This document shows positions 1 through 9,204 of a stretch of DNA of 64,000 nucleotides, piece by piece (the first letter of the stretch is position 1; the number at the start of each line of letters is the position of its first letter). The notes under the pieces were generated by a model, which saw only the letters and a list, made by a program, of their open reading frames with translations, was not told the DNA's origin and did no database searches. Source of the DNA: Leishmania mexicana MHOM/GT/2001/U1103 (taxonomy: Eukaryota > Euglenozoa > Kinetoplastea > Trypanosomatida > Trypanosomatidae); the NCBI RefSeq assembly GCF_000234665.1, contig NC_018333.1:557001-621000 (forward strand), written 5' to 3'. Position numbers and translations under genes: made by a program.

Positions 1-970
1 AAACAGAGGGAGGGAGGGAAGGGGGAGGGTAGCAACCATGTGGGTCTGCCACCGGACGGGGTATTGTTGTGCCTCTCCTGCGGTGCTGCCCTCCTCCGCC
101 CTTCTTTTTGGCTCCTGGCGTTAAGCACCATCATTACACAACGAATCGGAGCACACACAAACGGCAAAAGTGGGAAGGGGCGCTTCGGGCTGTGACTTCG
201 CAAAGGGGTATATATATCTATATCTATGTGTATGTGTGTATGTAGCCGAATCCCGCAGCGCACCACGGCACCATCCCCGACAGAGGCGCTAACCATGCGG
301 CACATGCACTGCTCCTCTCTTGGAATGCCACCTCGCCGTTTCCTTGTTCTGCGTCGCACACGCCCCCATCTCCCTTTCTTCTCTCTCATCTCTGCATTTT
401 CATGATCGTAGGCTTGCTTGTTATCCGTGGTCTGCTGCCGATGCGCGTACGATTCGCGCATCAGCACACGTATACCCTCTACCCGTCGTTTCGCTCACTG
501 CGGTCTGCCGACAATAGCGGAGGGCGGAGGCCCACTTAGTCGCGTAGAAGGAAACCACACAAAGGCCCTCTGAGAGCCCTTCCCGAAACGAAAGAGGAGA
601 GTGGGGCGGGGCCAGTTATTATCGCACTGAAGGCAAGCGGTGCGTGATCCACTGCTCCCAACGCGCATCTTGCCTCTGTTCACCAGGCGTGCACCGCGGG
701 GTAGTGTGCAGTAGTTTGTTTCGGACCGTAGAAAACGCGTACGCTCGTAGTATTCCCTCTTTAGCATTTCCTCGTTCTTTGGGCCCCTGTTCAGCGCGCC
801 CCGTCCGTGCTTTGGTCTCCACCCACCTCACAGGTGCGCATCCCTTTCCCTCTCAGCGCGCCTACCCTCTAGCTCTGCCATCGACTAGCCCATCCACCCT
901 CGCCTTCCTAGCTGCCCTTGCTCATTTAGCGTTGATAGCCCTTTCATGTGCTTTGCCTTTGTGACGGGAA
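1..970. other. Intergenic / untranslated stretch, no gene seen
   Basis: No reading frame here has convincing codon bias or recognisable protein content. The stretch is pyrimidine-rich on the + strand with short TA/TG runs (about 210-243), as expected for a 3' UTR followed by the 5' UTR of the next gene in a trypanosomatid polycistron. The last ~150 bases are C/T-rich and could hold the trans-splice acceptor of the gene at 971. Confidence 0.6.
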
Positions 971-1357
971 ATGCTGCGCTGCCTCAACGGATCGATGCTG
1001 CGCCCCGCGCGCGGCGCCGCTTCTCTGGCGACTGCGACTGCCCCCGCTGCCATAGCGCTGCCGGCTCGTCAGTTCCATAGCGTGTACGGCATTATGGGCT
1101 CCTGCCTCATGTGCGGCGCCTGCATGCTGTGCTTCGGCTCCTGGGCGAACAACTACTGCAACGTGAAGAAGTACGGCCGCTGGCGCTTTCGCAACTCGAT
1201 CGATGATGTCATCATGGTCTCCGACTTTCGTGGCGCGCGCTACTTCGGGGCCTTCCTCGGCTTTCTCTTTTGGTGGTTTGTCGTAGGCCCGCAGAAGTAC
1301 CGCTGGAACAGCAACTTGGCTGACATTCCCGGGAACACACGCATCGGACCCTTCTAA
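971..1357 (+). CDS. Small membrane protein with probable mitochondrial presequence (128 aa)
   Basis: I do not recognise the family. The first ~35 residues are rich in Arg, Ala and Ser with no acidic residue (MLRCLNGSMLRPARG...), typical of a mitochondrial import presequence, with a likely cleavage near RQFHS. Two hydrophobic segments follow: a Cys/Met-rich one at about residues 41-60 (MGSCLMCGACMLCF) and a Phe/Trp-rich one at about 92-107 (YFGAFLGFLFWWFVVG). The short loop between them is basic. The layout suggests an inner-membrane protein with two spans, such as a lineage-specific respiratory-complex subunit, but that is inference. The start is the first ATG of the frame. Codon third positions are GC-rich like the neighbours, supporting a real gene. 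Confidence 0.75.
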   Translation: MLRCLNGSMLRPARGAASLATATAPAAIALPARQFHSVYGIMGSCLMCGACMLCFGSWANNYCNVKKYGRWRFRNSIDDVIMVSDFRGARYFGAFLGFLFWWFVVGPQKYRWNSNLADIPGNTRIGPF

Positions 1358-2664
1358 ACGCCCACGGCGATCGAAAGTAGCTGCCGTCGACGGACCGAGG
1401 AAACGGAAAAAAAACATGGCCTTCCAGGTAAGAGGCGGAAAGGGGGGAGGAGCGGCTGGGCGCAGCGCGCACCTGCACGGTAGCGGAGAAGGACTGGCGC
1501 CTCCTTGCTTGTGCGAGTCCACCAGAGGCGGTCGGGGACTGCAGCTGCGCCCTTGAGCTGTGCATCCTCTCTTGGCTTACTGATGTCCCTCTTCTCTCTC
1601 TTCCGTGGGAGGCTCTGCTACACATGCATGCGCATATATATATATATATTATATTATATTATATGTATTATATATATTTCTTTTGAATCCACCCATCAGC
1701 AGTGCCGAATCGGTCATTTTTCGTTGCGCTGTGTGTACTTGCCTGTCTGGGGCACGCACGTCACCACTTTCGCCCCTTCTCTGGTGCCACTCGGATAGCA
1801 GCAGATGCGTGCGTACGTTTACGCGAAGACGGGAAAAAAGGGAGGGCGGTGACGGCACGTGCAGCGTGTTTTACTTGTGTCAGTGTATGTGTATGTGTAT
1901 GTGTGTGTATGTCGTCTTGGACATGCATGGCGGGTGTTGCTTCCGTCTGGTGGTCATTTTCCTGGATGCCATTCATCATCTCCGCCTTCAGGGCGAGAGA
2001 CTGCAAAGGTGGTTTATCGAAGAAGGGAAAGACGAAGGGAAAGCGAACATTTGTGGCGAGACAACGTCGCCGGCGACTGGGAGGAGAGGGGATGCGTTGG
2101 GGGGGGGGGCTGAGGAGGATGCGGCACGAACGAGATGAAATTCGGCATGTGGATTTCCGCCTTCTCTCGCGCCCCAGCCTCTGCGTTGTTTGTATTGTGT
2201 ATCCGATGGCGATGCACAGTGGAGGAAGAGGTTTACACAGACGGCGCCGTGCCGATGTCCCTTGCGCCACGTCTCCCACTTCTCTCTCGTCACCCTGCGC
2301 GATGGGTCTGGCCTGCCCTACCCTCTTCATGCGCTTGACTCGCATCTGCCAACGCGTCTGCATGGTATCGCTGGCCCAGGCGCACCACCTCCATGACTAC
2401 ACCGACTCCCTCTCGGGCCACCTTCCTCCTCGCCTCCGTGTGCTTTGGACTTGCTCAATTGGGCACGCGCTTCTCCGCTACACACACATACATACACACC
2501 AACCTTGGCGCATGCAATACGATCGTGGGCGGCCCCTCCCCCTTCCCCCTTACATCCTGTCACACACGCACTCGGACAGCACCAGTGGGACTGTCCAGCG
2601 CCGCCCCCTCCCATCCTCCCTGTTTTGTTTACTCTCTTACCTCACCGCTGTTAGCTCTCACGCG
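1358..2664. other. Intergenic region with TA and TG microsatellites
   Basis: No supported gene. It contains a TA-rich run at about 1633-1678, a TG/TATG run at about 1883-1912 and a G-run near 2100-2109. A reading frame stays open through much of this region into the EMC4 gene, but its amino-acid content is compositional and it crosses the pyrimidine tract, so I treat it as untranslated. Confidence 0.6.
2601..2654 (+). promoter_or_regulatory. Candidate trans-splice acceptor for EMC4
   Basis: A long C/T-rich tract ends in an AG at 2653-2654, ten bases before the ATG at 2665. In trypanosomatids such a tract plus AG marks spliced-leader addition. It argues that the real start is 2665 and not an upstream in-frame ATG. 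The exact AG is inferred. Confidence 0.45.
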
Positions 2665-3117
2665 ATGGCCTCTGCAGTAACCAATGCAAACGCCTCGGCG
2701 AAGGAGATGACGGACAAGGAGATCACCCGTCATCGCGTCATGGCTCGCCTGAGTGAAATCCGCACGCAGCCCTTGAAGCAGCTGCCCATGACCGTCTTCA
2801 TGATGTGGATGGTGGGCAATGAGGTGAGCATCTTCTCGATCATGTTTGTCGGCATGGCCGTTGTGAACCCCCTGCAGTCTATTCTCAGCGCTGGCAAACT
2901 GTTTGCTGAATTCGAAGAGGACTCGAAGGCCGACCGGCAGATTCGATCGGCCGTGAATCAGGGCCGCTGGATCTACATTGGCTGCTGCCTCATCGCCTTT
3001 TTGGTGGCACTTGTGAAGCTGAACTGGATGGAGCTGCTGCCGGTGAGCTCCATGGACTGGATGGACAACACGCCGCCGACATACCAGGAGTTCAGCAGCG
3101 GTGCCTTCTACCATTGA
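2665..3117 (+). CDS. EMC4: ER membrane protein complex subunit 4 (EMC4/TMEM85)
   Basis: This 150-residue protein matches the EMC4 (DUF1077) family in length and layout. A charged cytosolic N-terminus precedes a first hydrophobic segment around residues 43-75, which contains QLPMTVFMMWMVGNEVSIFS and the following VGMAVVNPLQSIL. A second span lies around 105-123 (WIYIGCCLIAFLVALVKLNW), then a short C-terminal tail. The segment with MWM-GN-IFSI is the conserved core of the family. EMC4 is part of the ER membrane complex that inserts transmembrane segments into the ER bilayer. The frame is open upstream to about 1702, but I chose the ATG at 2665 because it follows the splice-acceptor tract and begins the conserved-length protein. 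Confidence 0.88.
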   Translation: MASAVTNANASAKEMTDKEITRHRVMARLSEIRTQPLKQLPMTVFMMWMVGNEVSIFSIMFVGMAVVNPLQSILSAGKLFAEFEEDSKADRQIRSAVNQGRWIYIGCCLIAFLVALVKLNWMELLPVSSMDWMDNTPPTYQEFSSGAFYH

Positions 3118-4240
3118 GCTCTCGCCGATTATCTGACGGAGACAGCATGGACATGCGCACTGGGCGAAGGGATCAGCGACGCTGTACCCTGATGTGGCGC
3201 GTGTGCTCTTGCTCGCTCTTCCTTTTGTGCGCCGCTCCGGACTGCATGTGCCGGCGTCATGTGGAGAGCAGCGTGCTACTCTTTCATTTTATGTGTGTGT
3301 GTTTGGTGGTGGCGTCCACGCTGTCTCGTCTGCCGGTGCCGCTGTGGGCTGCCGTGTCCGTTCTAATAGCCATTGTGGGGTGTGTGTCTGCCGGTGTGTG
3401 AAAAACAAGCGGATGTGTGGATGATGGGTGATGGAAGTCGTCGAGGGGTACAGGCCATCTGCAGTGACCCGGTGCCACGGTCAGACACGGAGGGAGTTAG
3501 CCGGAGAGGGGCCCGGGTCCCGACCTGTCGGGATGATGGTTGCGCTCTGCAGCTTCCAGCACCGCCATCAATTGACCAGTCCAGGTCCTACGTCTTGTGC
3601 GATCGTGCTTGGGGATGCTGCGAATCCGCTGATTACCGCGTGTCTGTGTGTGTGTGTGTGGCGCTGTGCTCACTGGGAGCTTATATCTTTGTTTGTGCTT
3701 CGCTGACTCGCTTGCTTAGGATGCTGAAATGGACAACACGAAAACATCCCGCGCTGACATGGGGCGCGTAGAGGGGCGAGGAAGGGGAGGCGGGCGCGTG
3801 CGGAGGGCAGGGAGGCCGACGTGACATAACAGGACGTCGGCGCACTTTGCTCATTGTGAGGGGTGTTGCTTTGTCTGTTTCCGCAAAGCACCGCTGCCAG
3901 TGTTTACATGCTGTGCAGGCCTTTGGATGCCAACGTCATGTGCGTGCGGATGAGGCACAATGTGTGGGCTATGCGCTGGCTTGCGGACTGTGCTCTCACC
4001 ATCTCCTCCTTGCCACCCTCCCTCTCTCTCCCCTCCCATTATTGATGTGCACGAATGCGGATGCTTTCTTGCAAGTCCCTCCACACAGATCCCTCAAGGA
4101 GAGTGAGTCGCCGCACTCCGCCCTCAGAGACCACCACCAGGCACCCTGCCCCGTCGTATCAAGAGTGTCGCGGACACTTGCAGCACCATCTTCCCGAGGA
4201 CCACAAGCGCTCGTTTCGACTCCCCCCCGTTCGCCACGTC
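3118..4240. other. Intergenic region, nothing recognised
   Basis: No supported gene. It holds GT runs (for example 3640-3660) and a GC-rich patch near 3470-3540 that matches nothing I recognise. Short pyrimidine tracts near 4000-4040 could serve splicing of the Hsp33 gene. Confidence 0.5.
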
Positions 4241-5719
4241 ATGCGAGCGCACGTCTTCTTGCGCTGTGCCGCCAGGGTGGTGACTCCGGGGGCAGCCACA
4301 TGCACTTCCTCCATCTCTTCCTCGTCACCGTCCTCGTCGTATTCCCCAGCGTCTGCCCACAGCGCCATGCACGTGTTTCGCACGCGTGACATTACGCTGC
4401 GTGTGCCCAGCAAAGACAAACTTATGCGCTTCTCCTTTTGCTCTGCCCGCCATCTCCTGGCTGAGACGATTCGTCGGCACGACCTCCTGCGGAGCACCGG
4501 GGCCCACCTGGACTTCCTGCAGCTCCTCGGAACACAGATCACGTTTGCAAACCTTCTCGCCTCCGCACTGGAAGGCGAGGAGCGAGTGGAAGCTCGATTC
4601 ACCGCGGAAGAGGCTACCATCTTGACGGAGGCGCTGGCGCTGGGGGAGTGTCGGTGCTACCTGCGACCCGAGTACAATGCGCAGCTGGCGGAGTGTGGTC
4701 TGCCTACGTTTCCGCTGCGCGTGAACCGTATCTTGTATCGCCAGGAGAAGCCTTTTTCGTCGGTCGTGCACGCGGATCTGGCCGAGCTCCTTCAGCCCCC
4801 TTTTGGCGTTGCCTCCAACTCCGATGCTGCTGCCACTCGCACAAACGAAGCCAGCGATGCACCGTTCTCCTTGTATCTGCCTGACATGGAGAGGCGGGTG
4901 TCGCTGGAGGCGTGGAAGAGCTTCTTCTCCTACAACAGCAGCCTGCACGCCTACAACTACCTGCGCCGGTCCGACGGCAGCGTGCCGGCGGTGTGGATGC
5001 AGTCCCGGATCGACGCGGCCAGGCTTCTGGACCACGGCTTCTTGAACGCGGACGGGACTGCTGCAGTCGCTGGATGGCAGCGTGGCGAGGCTTGCAGTGA
5101 CAAAGACGAAGAGAAGAAGGCGCAAGATATCCAGCGAGCTCTTCTGCATGCAATTCCATTCAGCTTTGGTGTGTTGGTGACGCCGCTGGCCGCTGGAGTT
5201 GCGGTAGACCAACGTGTGAGCCAGCTGAACCGTGTAGTGATGGAGGCCGCCGCGCTGCTGAACGCATCGTCTGGCGGCGGCGCAACGGCCACCTCGGCTC
5301 TGCAGCCGCTTCTAGATCAATGCGCAGAGAGGCACACCGCATGCCAGCACATCCTGTCTCTGGTTTCTGGCGACCACGATGGTGCCTATGAAGCCGCGGT
5401 GGCGGCTCGGCAGTACAGCGACGATCCGATGCAGGTGGCTGCGGTGGTGGACCCGATACGGCGAGCGCTGGGGGTGCAGGACTTTGTGGTCCCCCTCGCG
5501 GCAACGGAAGCGGCGCGGACGGGGTTGGATTTTTTTTGCCGCTGCTCGAAGCAGAACGTTATGGAGTCCCTCGTCTCCGCTCCACCTCGTGCGCTGGAGT
5601 CGCTGAAGGGGAGCGACAACACAGTTCACTGTTCCTTTTGTGGAAGGCGGTACAAGCTCGCCGGCGCAGAGTGGCAGGAGCTGGAGATGGATCGATCCGC
5701 TTCCACGCCGCCGCCGTAA
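4241..5719 (+). CDS. HSP33: Hsp33-type redox-regulated chaperone, long eukaryotic form (492 aa)
   Basis: The C-terminus carries the four-cysteine zinc/redox switch of Hsp33: FFCRCSKQNV (C433-x-C435) and CSFCGRRY (C464-x2-C467), 28 residues apart, close to the bacterial spacing. Upstream, VLVTPLAAGVAVDQ and the following helical region fit the linker part of the bacterial protein. Hsp33 is activated by oxidation, which releases zinc and unfolds the linker so that it holds unfolding proteins. At 492 residues it is much longer than bacterial Hsp33 (about 290), with an N-terminal extension and insertions. The start chosen at 4241 gives an Arg/Ser-rich, acid-free leader (MRAHVFLRCAARVVTPG), which suggests an organelle, probably the mitochondrion. 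The frame is open further upstream to 4055, but that part looks untranslated. Confidence 0.85.
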   Translation: MRAHVFLRCAARVVTPGAATCTSSISSSSPSSSYSPASAHSAMHVFRTRDITLRVPSKDKLMRFSFCSARHLLAETIRRHDLLRSTGAHLDFLQLLGTQITFANLLASALEGEERVEARFTAEEATILTEALALGECRCYLRPEYNAQLAECGLPTFPLRVNRILYRQEKPFSSVVHADLAELLQPPFGVASNSDAAATRTNEASDAPFSLYLPDMERRVSLEAWKSFFSYNSSLHAYNYLRRSDGSVPAVWMQSRIDAARLLDHGFLNADGTAAVAGWQRGEACSDKDEEKKAQDIQRALLHAIPFSFGVLVTPLAAGVAVDQRVSQLNRVVMEAAALLNASSGGGATATSALQPLLDQCAERHTACQHILSLVSGDHDGAYEAAVAARQYSDDPMQVAAVVDPIRRALGVQDFVVPLAATEAARTGLDFFCRCSKQNVMESLVSAPPRALESLKGSDNTVHCSFCGRRYKLAGAEWQELEMDRSASTPPP

Positions 5720-6149
5720 TCACAGTCCTTCAGAGAGTAGAGTCCGCTGCTCTCTCTTCCCCTCACACGCCACTTTCACGGCCTGCCAGACTTGGCGTGC
5801 GCCGTGTACACAGTTTTGTTTCCGCCTGTCTCTTCGTCTTCTTACCCAGCTTTGCCAGGGCCAAGCGCGCCACAACTGCACAGAAACACTGTTGAGCAGA
5901 ATGCCGCGCGAGCACCGCTCCGGAATGCCTTATTGACATGGACAACGTGGCGTGTCACGCAGTTGCATGCTGCACGGAGTGCAACGCGCGCACCATGATG
6001 GCTGGCACGCGTGCCGCCGCCTGGGAACGTCATATGTTCGCCTTGCGCTCTGCCCCTTCCCTGCTCTTCTGCCCTTCCTTCCCTTTCCGCTATCAGTGGC
6101 CCTCCTCTCACTTATCTTCGATGCGTGCTCAGTGGTTTGGCCGCTGCTT
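5720..6149. other. Intergenic region, nothing recognised
   Basis: Pyrimidine-rich sequence with no convincing gene. It probably contains the 3' UTR of the Hsp33 gene. Confidence 0.5.
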
Positions 6150-6660
6150 TGTTTTACGGCTGGCCACTGCCCGCCCTGTGTGGGGAGAAGCCAGGCAGCC
6201 CCTATCCTCCCCTGCCAACGCCGCGCCGCATCTGGCGGTGGCACGAACACGCACCCAGGACGTGGGGAGCTGCGAGCAATGCATCGCCGCTGATGTCTGC
6301 GGTGGGAGACTGGACGGCGTTGCGTCGTCACGGCCTGCGACAGCGAACACGTCTGCGCCACCCACATGGTGGACGAGGTGTGTGAGCGTGGCTGGCGCGT
6401 GTCCCACCCGGCCGTGACGCTGCCTCCTGGTGCGGGGAGCCTGCGCCACGGCGAGGGCGATGCGCGAGGGAGGGGTGGCGGCCGGCGGAGCGGGTGGCCG
6501 CTGTGTAGCTCGAGGCAGCGGCCGTGCTCGGGTGACGGTGTCGGCGCATTGCTGTGGCGCGTGTGGCCCCCGCTGCCTGGCGCCACGCGATGTGGCTCGT
6601 GGGCGTCGAGTGGAGTGTAGCCTATGCTGAGGGGCGGAGAGTGGGCATGCTGAATGGGAA
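6150..6660 (+). mobile_element. Diverged SIDER-like retroposon copy
   Basis: This segment aligns by eye, with many differences, to the two well-preserved ~550-bp copies at 33325 and 53464. Shared blocks in the same order include GGAG(A)AGCCAGGCA near 6186-6198, GCGTTGCGT near 6318, ACACGTCTGC.CCACCCA near 6347-6366, GGGGAGCCTGCGCCAC near 6435-6450 and GAGTGGAGTGTAGC near 6609-6622. The last block matches the 3' part of the 33-kb copy beyond the shared repeat end. The first ~140 bases of the better copies are not recognisable here. SIDERs are short non-autonomous retroposons of Leishmania, often in 3' UTRs, and some (SIDER2) have been linked to mRNA turnover. Boundaries are approximate. Confidence 0.55.
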
Positions 6661-6989
6661 TTGGGCGAATCCGCGTTTGCATTACTGCTCGTCATTGTGA
6701 GTCTCTGCACATCACCATAATCGCACCTGCGAATACAAGCAGGCCCGCAAATCGCTGAAACCGTTTCCCGTGCCCATAGCCAGCCGCAACACTCGACATG
6801 CTCTAGCAGGCGCCGCACATTCTATAGCGTCCACGTGGCAACCCCCCCCCCCGTACTCACCATGCACTAAAGTGGCTGTTTGGCAAGAGGCTGGCCGGAT
6901 GACGGAAGCACTGACCGCAGATCTGTCCTTTCCGAGAACATCGACAGAGAGGTGGAGGAAGCTGGAAGGGCCTGGCCACACGCATGGCT

Positions 6990-7990
6990 CAGCATGCAGG
7001 GGAGGGGGCGAGCGGCCACTGTGGGTGTCCGTCTGCTATCCGTACAGGCAGGTGATGTGTGAGGCTGTTGGCGGTTATGTGCAGGCTACAATCCTCGCTG
7101 CACCGCTGCTTTCGCGCGCGTGCACTGTGAGAGACCGATAAGCCCGGCCCCACCGCGCAGAGCTTGCGACGTGGCGCATACGGTACGCCGGCTGAGGGCA
7201 CAGAACCACACGCTCTCAAGACAACAGGCGTGCTGTCCGCCGCCTCCTCCAAGATTCCCGCGATCCGATGCGACCACAGAACATCTGGAAGGTACAGCGC
7301 GCCCACGACCTGCTGGCCTGCTTGCGGAGAGCACGAGCCCGTTCGCGCCACCAAACACGGGATTGCATCCCAGCGAAGCGTCGAATGGTGGGGCAGGTAG
7401 CAACGGCAGAGCGTGTCGAGTTCCACATGGGAGGTCCTGCCTGCGTGTAGATCACCGTCCTCCTCCAAACTGCGGCGCGAGAAGTATAGTACCTCCACCG
7501 GTAGGGCACTACTCTGCTGGCCCGCTCCATGCGCCCGCGCTTTGTTGGCGATATCGCCACCTCAGGGAAAAGCTCCTCGAGCACGTCGTCTCCCGACGAG
7601 TCTTCAGGAGTGGCCCCACCACCACCACCACGTCGTCCGGGTACGCCACTTCGATGTGCTTCACCTCCATGTTATCAGGAATGGGGGACGGGGCGGCTAT
7701 GCACGCCCAAGAGAACGGAGGATAGCAGGCCAATAGACGAAGAGTGCGCGAGGCATCAGTGCACGCCAACACACCCCGGCGAGAGAGCGCAGAGCGGAGG
7801 AGATAGAGGAGACTCTAGGGGTACTCATCAAAGAACTAGGCCCTACAAATTGGATCAACACTTTGTAGTTCTCGAGGCCGACACGCCGTTCACCCGCCTC
7901 CCGGCCTACCCTGCATCCCTGGACCTCGCGACTTCTTCGCTCAGTAGAGGGCCCACGGGGTAGGCACAGACGGACAAACGTGTGCATCGC
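6990..7990 (-). mobile_element. Degenerate non-LTR retrotransposon reverse-transcriptase remnant (DIRE type)
   Basis: Reading the minus strand in several frames gives pieces of a reverse transcriptase in the correct order. At about 7,765-7,700 there is GVCWRALMPRALFVYW, which resembles the GVPQGsvLgPlLFvlY motif. About 35 codons later, near 7,650-7,625, comes HIEVAYPDDVVVVV, which resembles the catalytic YADD motif with one change. At about 7,586-7,540 LEELFPEVAISPTK resembles the motif D/E region. Near 7,450-7,220 STLRWDA, GALYLPDVLWSHR and ILEEAADS resemble the C-terminal thumb region. At least two frameshifts and stop codons break it, so it is dead. Its orientation is antisense to the surrounding genes. 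Degenerate ingi/L1Tc-related elements (DIREs) are known in Leishmania. No endonuclease or RNase H part is recognisable, and the ends are uncertain. Confidence 0.6.
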
Positions 7991-8250
7991 CCTTTGCTCG
8001 TTGATTATTGGCCTTTACTGTGAACCACACGCTGGAAAAAGAGCGGGCCTCTTCCTCCGTGACCCCCTTCTTTCAGTCTGCAGACTGCTCACTTCTGCAG
8101 CTTTTCTCTATCGCGACGTCTTCTCCCCTCCCCCCGCTTCTGCCCTCCCATTCCTCCTCATCGACGTTTGTTGCTACTTGACGGAAGGTTCTCCGAGAGA
8201 AGCACAGTAGCAGCCCGACCAGTCTGCCCACTTGATGTGCGGACATCGCT

Positions 8251-8270
8251 TCTACTTTTCGCCCTCGCAG
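8251..8270 (+). promoter_or_regulatory. Candidate trans-splice acceptor for the CRAL-TRIO gene
   Basis: A pyrimidine tract (tctacttttcgccctcgcag) ends in AG at 8269-8270, 19 bases before the ATG at 8290. It supports the chosen start. Which AG is actually used is inferred. Confidence 0.45.
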
Positions 8271-8289
8271 GTAGTGTAAAAGGCTTCCC

Positions 8290-9204
8290 ATGTCTCAGAC
8301 AACCGTCAAGATGGCCACGGCGAAGGTGACGGAGAAGGAAGCGGCGTGCGTGACGGCGCTGAAGCGCAAGTACCCGGCCAGCAAGGCCCACCCTGCCGAT
8401 GCCGATTTCCTCAGCGACAGCACGTACCTTCGCTTTGCACGTGCGCACGACGGCAACGCCGCGAAGGCTTCTGAGTTGCTTGGTGCCACCTTGAAGTGGC
8501 GCAAGCAAACGAAACCCTACGCCATCACCATGGAGGAGGTCCAAAACGCCATGAAGCAGACAACCATGTTCTGCGGTGGCCGCTGTAAAATAGGATGTCC
8601 CGTGATTGCGATGGTCCTTGGCATGCCGAACGATTGCACCGTCGAGGAGAGAACGAAGCGGCTGGTGTACATTATGGAGGAGACCCAACGCAAGGGCTAC
8701 GAGCGCATCACCTGGATCATTGACTTTGGTGCCATGGGCAGTCACCGCGATGAGCACAGCAAGGAGGCGCGCAAGGAGACGATGAAGATTTTGCAGGACT
8801 ACTACCCGGAGCGCATGGAACGCATCCTGCTCTACCGGACGTCATGGTATATTCGCATGTTACTCGGCGTCGCCAAGATGTTCATGGATGCCCGCACAGC
8901 GGCGAAGGTCTACAACGCTGGGAGAACTATTGAGGAACTGGAAAAGTTCATTGACCGCGATCAGGTGCCGCTGGTCTGCGGTGGTACGATGAAGGACTCG
9001 GCCTTGTTGCACCTCGAGGAGCTGCCGAGCCTAAACAGCGAGCAGGCACAGCGTCCAGGTCACAAGCAGCACACCGCGGATGCGGACGGTGCCAACGACG
9101 GTGACCTAGTGACACCGAACAATGCGGCGGAAAAGGAGCCTGCTGCAGCTAATAATAGTGAGGCGAAGGGGAATGACAACATGGTGGATACGAGTGCTGC
9201 GTGA
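8290..9204 (+). CDS. CRAL-TRIO (Sec14-like) lipid-transfer protein, 304 aa
   Basis: An N-terminal CRAL-TRIO_N helical region (about residues 13-75) contains the family signature of the type LRFARAHDGNAAKASELL followed by LKWRKQTK. The CRAL-TRIO lipid-binding lobe follows (about 80-240): ITWIIDFGAMG, LQDYYPERMERILLYRTSW and IDRDQVPLVCGG. The last matches the Sec14 'lp.eyGG' end of the pocket. Such proteins exchange phosphatidylinositol, phosphatidylcholine or other hydrophobic ligands between membranes and are usually cytosolic. The ligand here cannot be told. The last ~55 residues are Ala/Asn/Asp-rich and probably disordered. A decayed paralogue lies about 2 kb downstream (11147-11930). Confidence 0.9.
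   Translation: MSQTTVKMATAKVTEKEAACVTALKRKYPASKAHPADADFLSDSTYLRFARAHDGNAAKASELLGATLKWRKQTKPYAITMEEVQNAMKQTTMFCGGRCKIGCPVIAMVLGMPNDCTVEERTKRLVYIMEETQRKGYERITWIIDFGAMGSHRDEHSKEARKETMKILQDYYPERMERILLYRTSWYIRMLLGVAKMFMDARTAAKVYNAGRTIEELEKFIDRDQVPLVCGGTMKDSALLHLEELPSLNSEQAQRPGHKQHTADADGANDGDLVTPNNAAEKEPAAANNSEAKGNDNMVDTSAA

Noticed and set aside
1702..2664. N-terminal extension of the EMC4 frame
   Set aside because: It reads through GT repeats and the splice-acceptor tract; EMC4 length and the tract support the start at 2665.
4325..5212. Minus-strand ORF of 295 codons
   Set aside because: It lies antisense within the Hsp33 gene, a shadow of its GC-rich codon structure.
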